DNA of 64,000 nt from Stachybotrys elegans (Eukaryota > Ascomycota > Sordariomycetes > Hypocreales > Stachybotryaceae), in contig JAGPNK010000009.1 of the NCBI GenBank assembly GCA_020746835.1, positions 496,001-560,000 on the forward strand. The letters are read 5' to 3'. Position numbers and translations under genes: made by a program. How positions within the stretch are numbered: position 1 is the stretch's first letter; each line of letters begins with the position of its first letter. Positions 58,773 through 64,000 of this stretch are shown in pieces. Below the pieces are notes generated by a model. It saw only the letters and a program-made list of their open reading frames with translations. It made no database searches and was not told the DNA's origin.

Positions 58773-59978
58773 ATGGACGACCCGAACATCGCTTGGCCTG
58801 CCTGGAAGTTTGGCATGAAGCGATGCGACCTCTTTACCACCCTACACGACCAGTACAACACCTTCTCCTTCTCTATCCAGGACCCTGAAGCCTTTCATCA
58901 CGACGTCTACGAAATTTCCCAAGATGCGAACACGGCCGACGAGTTCCACACGCTCATGGCCAGACGGCAGCAGCAGCGGCTGTCTGAGCTGAACGAGTCC
59001 CTGGAATCCTTGGCTGTCGAGATCATCGGCAACCCAAAGCTTATCGGCACTGACCAGTGGCAACACGCTCTGCAACTATTCAGAACCAAGTCCTTCGACT
59101 CGCTTGTTCGGTACTTTGCAAGCTATCTCCCTGATGAGTACCTCGCTGGCCACGACTCTCACTCCACCTCTTCATCCTTTTCCGAAGCTGATAGCGTCCG
59201 CACCACGAGTACCAAGAACAGTAGTGTTGACGGCACCGCCTACACGACATTTCTTGATCCAGAGTGCGGACCGGACGGTCTCGTTCTCACCGAAGAGCCC
59301 TACCACCTTGAGGTTATTCAGGACTCCATCCCTGCCGTGGATGGCCCCCTGTCACCACCCGAATCACTACCGACCGAGTCCAACTCTCCCGCACCCTCTG
59401 CAGATGAGTCGGAGTCGTTTGACTACGAAGGTCACACTCGATCTCGGTCTTTATCATTCTCTGGGTCTGAATCCGACAGATTCTGTCCCCATCACCTAAC
59501 ACGCCAGCCACTCGATGAGGATGCGACATCCCAGTCTGATGGCGGCGACATTCCTGTTGCCGCCCGGTCAGTCTGTGGAGAGAGCGCATCCTCGGCCGAT
59601 TCGGTCTGCGATAAAAATTGCGATACCCAAGAAGTCGAAGATTTCGACGACGACTTAGACTTTCCCCCCGCACAATTCCCCGAAGATGACTTTGACGTCT
59701 TTGATTACCCTCATGATACCCTTGAATCCGATACCCCCACACCCCGACAGGAGTCCTTGGCTTCCAGTTATATTGAGTATAAGTCTTTTGCCTCTCGACG
59801 GCTACCCTCGCCATATCGACGATCACCATCACCGCCACATAGAGCGCAGAGCTCGCAAGGAGGAGACGGATTATTCGTAAACGATGTTCGGAGGAGCCCG
59901 GAGGAGGCGTCATGCAAAATACAAAAAACCACGTCGGATCTTCGGAAACGCAATAAGCGTCGAGACCGACTGGCCTAG
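58773..59978 (+). CDS. Uncharacterised Ser/Asp-rich protein
   Basis: 401 residues, one exon, start ATG 58773 (MDDPNIAWPAWKFG), the first in frame although the frame is open from 58656. The first ~130 residues look structured and helical (FTTLHDQYNTFSF, ADEFHTLMARRQQQRL, QWQHALQLFRTKSFDSLVRYF). The rest is low-complexity: Ser/Thr-rich, then an acidic block (VEDFDDDLDFPPAQFPEDDFD), a Ser/Arg/Pro block (RRLPSPYRRSPSP) and a basic tail (LRKRNKRRDRLA) that could be a nuclear signal. Well-behaved codon bias supports coding. I do not recognise the family; the N-terminal part would be the best search query. Confidence 0.7.
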   Translation: MDDPNIAWPAWKFGMKRCDLFTTLHDQYNTFSFSIQDPEAFHHDVYEISQDANTADEFHTLMARRQQQRLSELNESLESLAVEIIGNPKLIGTDQWQHALQLFRTKSFDSLVRYFASYLPDEYLAGHDSHSTSSSFSEADSVRTTSTKNSSVDGTAYTTFLDPECGPDGLVLTEEPYHLEVIQDSIPAVDGPLSPPESLPTESNSPAPSADESESFDYEGHTRSRSLSFSGSESDRFCPHHLTRQPLDEDATSQSDGGDIPVAARSVCGESASSADSVCDKNCDTQEVEDFDDDLDFPPAQFPEDDFDVFDYPHDTLESDTPTPRQESLASSYIEYKSFASRRLPSPYRRSPSPPHRAQSSQGGDGLFVNDVRRSPEEASCKIQKTTSDLRKRNKRRDRLA

Positions 59979-61171
59979 GACGAGGAGAAAACGGTGGATC
60001 TGTATATATGTGATGCTAACTGTACATACCTGTATCTTATGACAGCGACGATTCCACAATTCGTACCTAATGCCCACGATGACCATGTCGTGCTGCCGCG
60101 AAGCCTCTCAATCGTCGACGGACTAACGAGCATCGAAGCCTCTTTGCGCTTCAGACACCGCGAGGTAAGTTTGCTCCAGCGCATGCAAAGCTGATTATAT
60201 AGGAAATTGCATGCCAGGCTATTTCCTCTCACCAAGCGTCGTAGTCATGTGGTGATGGTGTTTTGCTGTGACCCACCATCGGTGATCAGTGGTCACACTG
60301 AGCACATGAGACTTAGGTAAGGTACATGCTTGAAGTTGATTGAACCCGTGAGGCTTTTGGTACTAATCATAGGTCGCTTCTGCTACATGTAACGTGCTGC
60401 TTCTCGAACGTTTCGAATCTACGATGACGTCAGACCAATTCGAGGTGAGACAGACTTCAACTAGGAACCAGCAGTTGCTTCAGTTGCGTGATGCTTCATT
60501 TCAAATGACCTTGGTTGATGATCTACTTGAAATATAATCCAATCACGAGACCTCTGCCCTTCTTCCAGATGTTTCTTTTGTCGTGACTGTCATCGATGGC
60601 CGTAGCCTCTTCCTCTCATTTACGGAGTGGTAATGGATGTGTGGTCCGGTGCAAATAGGCAACGGCCGGTGATGCGGATAGCCAATAATTATACAAGCAC
60701 CGCACTGGAATAAGGATCAAAAGAATACTCATTTGCTGCCAGCAAAGGTCAGTATCAAGGCTGTCGGCAAAGGCCATCGTTAGGGCTGCCGGTGAAGGTC
60801 ATCGTCAGTGTCAGCGAAGGCCAGGATCATAGCTACCAGCAAAGGCATTCTGGCCTTCATCTATAACAGCAACTATGACCTCTACCGGCAGCCCTGATAC
60901 TGACCTTCGTAGCTAGCTATGACCCTGACCTTCGCTTACAGCCTTGACGATGACCTCGTTACCTTGTAGCTACAGTGCTGACATAACATCACGTGATCCT
61001 TATTGCAGGGCATCTTATTTGCACCGGGTCCAGTGCACCTATTGAGACCCATGCATAATGTTGGCTTGTAAAGCAGAAGGATCGAGACTCCTGCCAGGCC
61101 GTAAGTGAGAGGTTGGTGAGATTGCCTGACAGGCAGTTGCAACACAATATTCGTTGCTCGAGGTACCCCAG
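59979..61171. other. Intergenic with fold-back minisatellite
   Basis: Apart from the repeat structure at 60735-60970 (separate entry), no gene is visible. Confidence 0.55.
60735..60970. repeat. Inverted array of ~25-bp degenerate repeats (fold-back)
   Basis: On the left, units starting AAGGTC/AAGGCC recur at about 60744, 60769, 60794, 60816 and 60841, with a core like AAGGTCAGTATCAAGGCTG. From about 60850 the same units appear in reverse complement, for example 60881-60908, whose complement differs from the first left unit at about two of 23 bases. The centre (60841-60857) is itself a small palindrome. No ORF or transposase is attached. Confidence 0.75.
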
Positions 61172-62111
61172 ATGGTTTCTGCGACGCGCCCTGCATGGGC
61201 GGCTGTGCTGTTGCTGATTGCCGGCGGACTATGTGAAGAAACCATAGTAGCGGCTGATACGCCCTTCCGGTTCGATATCGACTACCACGAAGCAACATGG
61301 TCTGGTCATGCCGAGTGCCTGGGTCCGGATGGATGCGACTTCAAGTATCTGCGGGCGTATCTGTGGGCTGCTCCCCCGTCCTTTGATGACGATTATGATC
61401 TCGGTGTTGTGATGAGGACCTATTGTAAGTCTGCTCCAAGGTGTTTACTCAACCGGCGCTTATGGTGATGGGATGATCAAAGGTGACATTTTGCCATGTG
61501 CTACAACCAATGTGATGAATTTCACTGCAGAGATACCTAGTGCCTCTTTTCCAAGCGGAGGGCCCTATGGCCTCGACTACATCTTATTCGACATCGCGGC
61601 AAATGGTTCTGTCTACTATGGCTCGCCGCTCGGGACGGGTCTCAACGTTCGCGAACTCAACCTCACCGGCGGGACCGGAGAGTGGAGTGATTTTGCCAAG
61701 GAGTATGGGAATTGGGGGATAGAAAATAGGCTGCGCCTGGCCTCCTGTGATGCGGTTCCGTGTATTCAGGATTGCCAGACGCAGCTTGTTGAGCCGAACT
61801 ATCCCTTTGTACTGACAAACCACCCAGAGCTTGACGCGTGCGTGGAAGAATGCTATGCAGCATCCCCCATACCCCCGTTTCAGGACGTGAGCGGCTGTGT
61901 TACCGAGAACGCGGTCACGGAACCCCCCACGCCATCATCGACGAGCTCTGAAGTCTCGACAGTATCTACCGGTGCGCCAACTCAGACAGAGGGGACAGCA
62001 CCGGGGGGTGATGATTCAAGCGCTGGCTCACCGCTTCTTCCATTTTCCACAGGCCTGTTTATTTTCTCATGTGCTGCAGTCATCTTCACGTACAGCAGCG
62101 CCTTGTCCTGA
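61172..62111 (+). CDS. Secreted, probably GPI-anchored Cys-containing protein
   Basis: Exons 61172-61424 and 61483-62111, with a 58-bp GT-AG intron that rejoins as RTYCDILPC; 293 residues. The N-terminus (residues 1-22, hydrophobic AAVLLLIAGGLC) is a signal peptide. The mature part contains paired Cys in regular spacing (AECLGPDGCDF, CDAVPCIQDCQ, DACVEECYA, SGCVTE) and N-glycosylation sequons (NFT, NGS, NLT). A Ser/Thr/Pro/Gly linker (about residues 230-270) leads to a C-terminal hydrophobic tail (FSTGLFIFSCAAVIFTYSSALS outline) with small residues before it, the pattern of GPI attachment. Family not recognised. The features suit a cell-wall or surface protein; an effector role is only a possibility. 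Confidence 0.68.
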
Positions 62112-63236
62112 AGCGTTGCTGACGAGGGCTGAGAGATATGGTGTGTTTGAATGGAAGACACTGGGCGTTAGATTCGCAGCATCTCACCACTTGATATAAA
62201 TATTCTTGACAAAACGAAGACCTCTCGGAACGAATAGACTCACTTCTGTCTGGCCGTTTCCAGCCTCGGGCTCGGCAGGCTGCTGTTCAAGGGGGGATTG
62301 AGACGCCCCCAGCGTCTTCGTTTACGCTGGTATTCATTGAGGGTATAGAGTTTCTCAAGGATCAGTAGGTAAGCGCTGGCAAATGTGCCTTGGTGGCGGT
62401 GTAGTTGAAAGGAAGAGAAAGAGAAAGAGAAAGGCAACGGAGAGGGCGAAGGCCTTCTTATGCGCATCTATCAAGCTCTTTTCTAGGGCTAGGCCTCACA
62501 ATCACGCCTTTCTGGTCCAGCACAGCCATGGTACCATCCACGGCTATACCCATCATATGGCAAGTCGGGTTCTTCGTCATGAGCCCACACAGTCTAAAGA
62601 CTTCCGCTGGCATCGCGGTACATGCAATATCCCGAACTCAGCGCATCGCTTTTACCATTTCATCGAACAATCATCATTGCGCGTACATAGTCAATAATTG
62701 GTTCCAGACAACAGCACCTTCACCTCATAAGAAAATATACCAACAAATAGTACACACATACATCAAAGTCTACTAACCGCAAGCCCCCCTGACCATATAC
62801 ACTTTTACTCTCGCTACTGCTGTTGCAGTCCCCTTATTGTTCTCTGGCTCTGGTCAACGGGTAGTGTCAATTGTATGCTGTAGGCTAATAATCCCTTTAT
62901 TGTTTAAAGTTAACTCTACTCTTTAGTTCTGTAGGTAGTGGGTAACTATCATTGTTTGTATACATTATTGTTCTTTTATCCTCAGTCCACGTACCTACTC
63001 TAACATAAATATTCTTCAATATTGAATTATGGAGGAGCAAGTCCGAATCCTTTCTTCAAAATTTCCCCAGGCCTAATTTGTTGTTGTCGCCGAATGGGCT
63101 CGTTTGAGGTGAGACCGTTTGCTTATCACGTGACACGAGTCATACTTTGAGGCTATCCATAATCCGTGCAGTCTATGTTTCTGCCTGAAGCTGGTCATGC
63201 CAGATACCATTTGCAGCTGCGCAGCTTGCCCGAACA
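62112..63236. other. Intergenic
   Basis: A/T-rich toward 62880-63040; no gene seen. A purine tract (GAGAAA-rich) lies near 62408-62445. Confidence 0.55.
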
Positions 63237-64000
63237 ATGGACTACAACCGCAGAGCAAAAGACTCGGCTCGCGCATCTCCGGGTGCACGCGATATCGCCT
63301 CGCCGAGATACGACCCTCACAACCGGATCTCCAAGCCCTCCCGCCCATCCGAGACCAAAGCCACCAGCAACCGAGCCAAGTACTTGACGCAGGACGAGCA
63401 GTCACGCCAGTTCGTAGCCGACGAGGACAAGTTCGTGCTGAAGCAGGCGAAGAAGAAGGCCGACATTCGGGTTCGCGAGGGCAGAGCGAAGCCCATCGAC
63501 TTTCTAGCCTTCAACCTTCGATATGTGGATTCCGACCGAGATGTCTTTGACGAAAGCGAGACGGACCTCACCATTGAGCTTTCCGATCCCACGAAATTGA
63601 TATCCGAACTGTCTCTCGATCAGTTGAAGGAGCTCGGGTCCGACATCGACTCATATCTGGTCCTTGAGACGGATTCTATGAACCTACGATACTGGAAGGC
63701 ACTCCACGCACTCTGCAAAGACCGAAAGGCCAAACTCGATCCCAGAGGCCACGAAGGCAGAGTTGTCAGCAGCGTCTCGGATGACATCGACCGTATCCTT
63801 GCGCCCAAGTCCTACACCCAGCTCGAGGCATTGGAGAAGCAGATCAAGGCCAAGCTTCGATCGGACGAGGACATCGACGCGGACTATTGGGAACAACTGC
63901 TGAGCAGCCTTCTAGTATGGAAGGCCAAGGCCAATATCCAAGAGATCTACAAGCAGATTGCGAGCCGGCGGGACGAGGAGTTGGCGAAACAGGGGCCAGT
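63237..64000 (+). CDS. cactin: Cactin, spliceosome-associated factor (5' part, cut by right edge)
   Basis: The frame is open from ATG 63237 (MDYNRRAKDSARAS) to the window end, giving 254 residues. Cactin associates with the spliceosome and affects splice-site fidelity in fission yeast and animals. After a polar N-terminus comes TQDEQSRQFVADEDKFVLKQ, then KKKADIRVREGRAKPIDFLA, which is the highly conserved cactin signature. The mid-domain follows: LSLDQLKELGSDIDSYLVLE and NLRYWKALHALC. The ATG is preceded by caa and is the first in this frame after stops. The remaining C-terminal part, including the conserved cactin C-terminal domain, lies outside the window. Confidence 0.88.
   Translation, partial: MDYNRRAKDSARASPGARDIASPRYDPHNRISKPSRPSETKATSNRAKYLTQDEQSRQFVADEDKFVLKQAKKKADIRVREGRAKPIDFLAFNLRYVDSDRDVFDESETDLTIELSDPTKLISELSLDQLKELGSDIDSYLVLETDSMNLRYWKALHALCKDRKAKLDPRGHEGRVVSSVSDDIDRILAPKSYTQLEALEKQIKAKLRSDEDIDADYWEQLLSSLLVWKAKANIQEIYKQIASRRDEELAKQGP

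Noticed and set aside
40000..62200. A secondary-metabolite cluster
   Set aside because: No polyketide synthase, peptide synthetase, terpene cyclase, P450 or cluster regulator is present.

Overview
The window is nuclear DNA of a filamentous ascomycete (Pezizomycotina, most likely Sordariomycetes; order not determinable by eye). The evidence is short GT-AG introns of about 45-130 bp with CTAAC/CTGAC branch sites, the Ca2+-dependent pectate lyase and secreted esterase, and single-copy genes (NUP192, TEL1, CUL4, VID21, MIP1, SPP2, cactin) with filamentous-fungal architecture. There is no prokaryotic organisation, CRISPR array, rRNA, or convincing tRNA or transposase. I rebuilt gene models by hand from ORFs, splice signals and reading-frame continuity; every multi-exon model below keeps frame across all its junctions.

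Layout. 0-4 kb: 5' part of vid21 (NuA4 scaffold, minus strand, running off the left edge). 5.7-6.8 kb: spp2 splicing factor (plus). 7.2-9.8 kb: a glycosyltransferase reading frame broken by three in-frame TAG codons (minus). 10.5-12.4 kb: a Ybp2/Alf4/glomulin-like protein (minus). 13.5-17.0 kb: mitochondrial DNA polymerase mip1 (minus). 18.8-20.1 kb: Slx8-like SUMO-targeted RING E3 (plus). 20.7-25.9 kb: nucleoporin nup192 (minus). 26.6-35.8 kb: tel1/ATM kinase (plus). 37.0-39.6 kb: cul4 cullin (plus). 39.8-44.1 kb: two secreted enzymes on the minus strand, a type-B carboxylesterase and a family-1 pectate lyase. 45.1-47.2 kb: S9 peptidase-like protein that has lost its Ser and Asp (minus). 48.7-51.3 kb: adenylosuccinate synthetase split into 22 exons (plus). 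52.8-53.2 kb: small hydrophobic protein. 54.1-55.9 kb: Ser/Thr kinase (minus). 58.8-60.0 kb: conserved-looking low-complexity protein. 61.2-62.1 kb: secreted, probably GPI-anchored protein. 63.2 kb to the edge: 5' part of cactin.

The first 40 kb is mostly housekeeping and genome maintenance: chromatin acetylation, splicing, SUMO/ubiquitin, nuclear pore, ATM checkpoint, CRL4 ligase and mtDNA replication. The second part is more accessory. No biosynthetic gene cluster is visible.

The most unusual items are (1) the adenylosuccinate synthetase gene with 21 introns, 52% of its length, while other genes here have 0-5; (2) the S9 pseudo-peptidase divergently paired with it; (3) the three-amber glycosyltransferase frame; (4) a (TTC)~37 microsatellite inside the last tel1 intron, which reads as an open poly-leucine tail if the intron is retained; (5) a fold-back minisatellite at about 60.85 kb.
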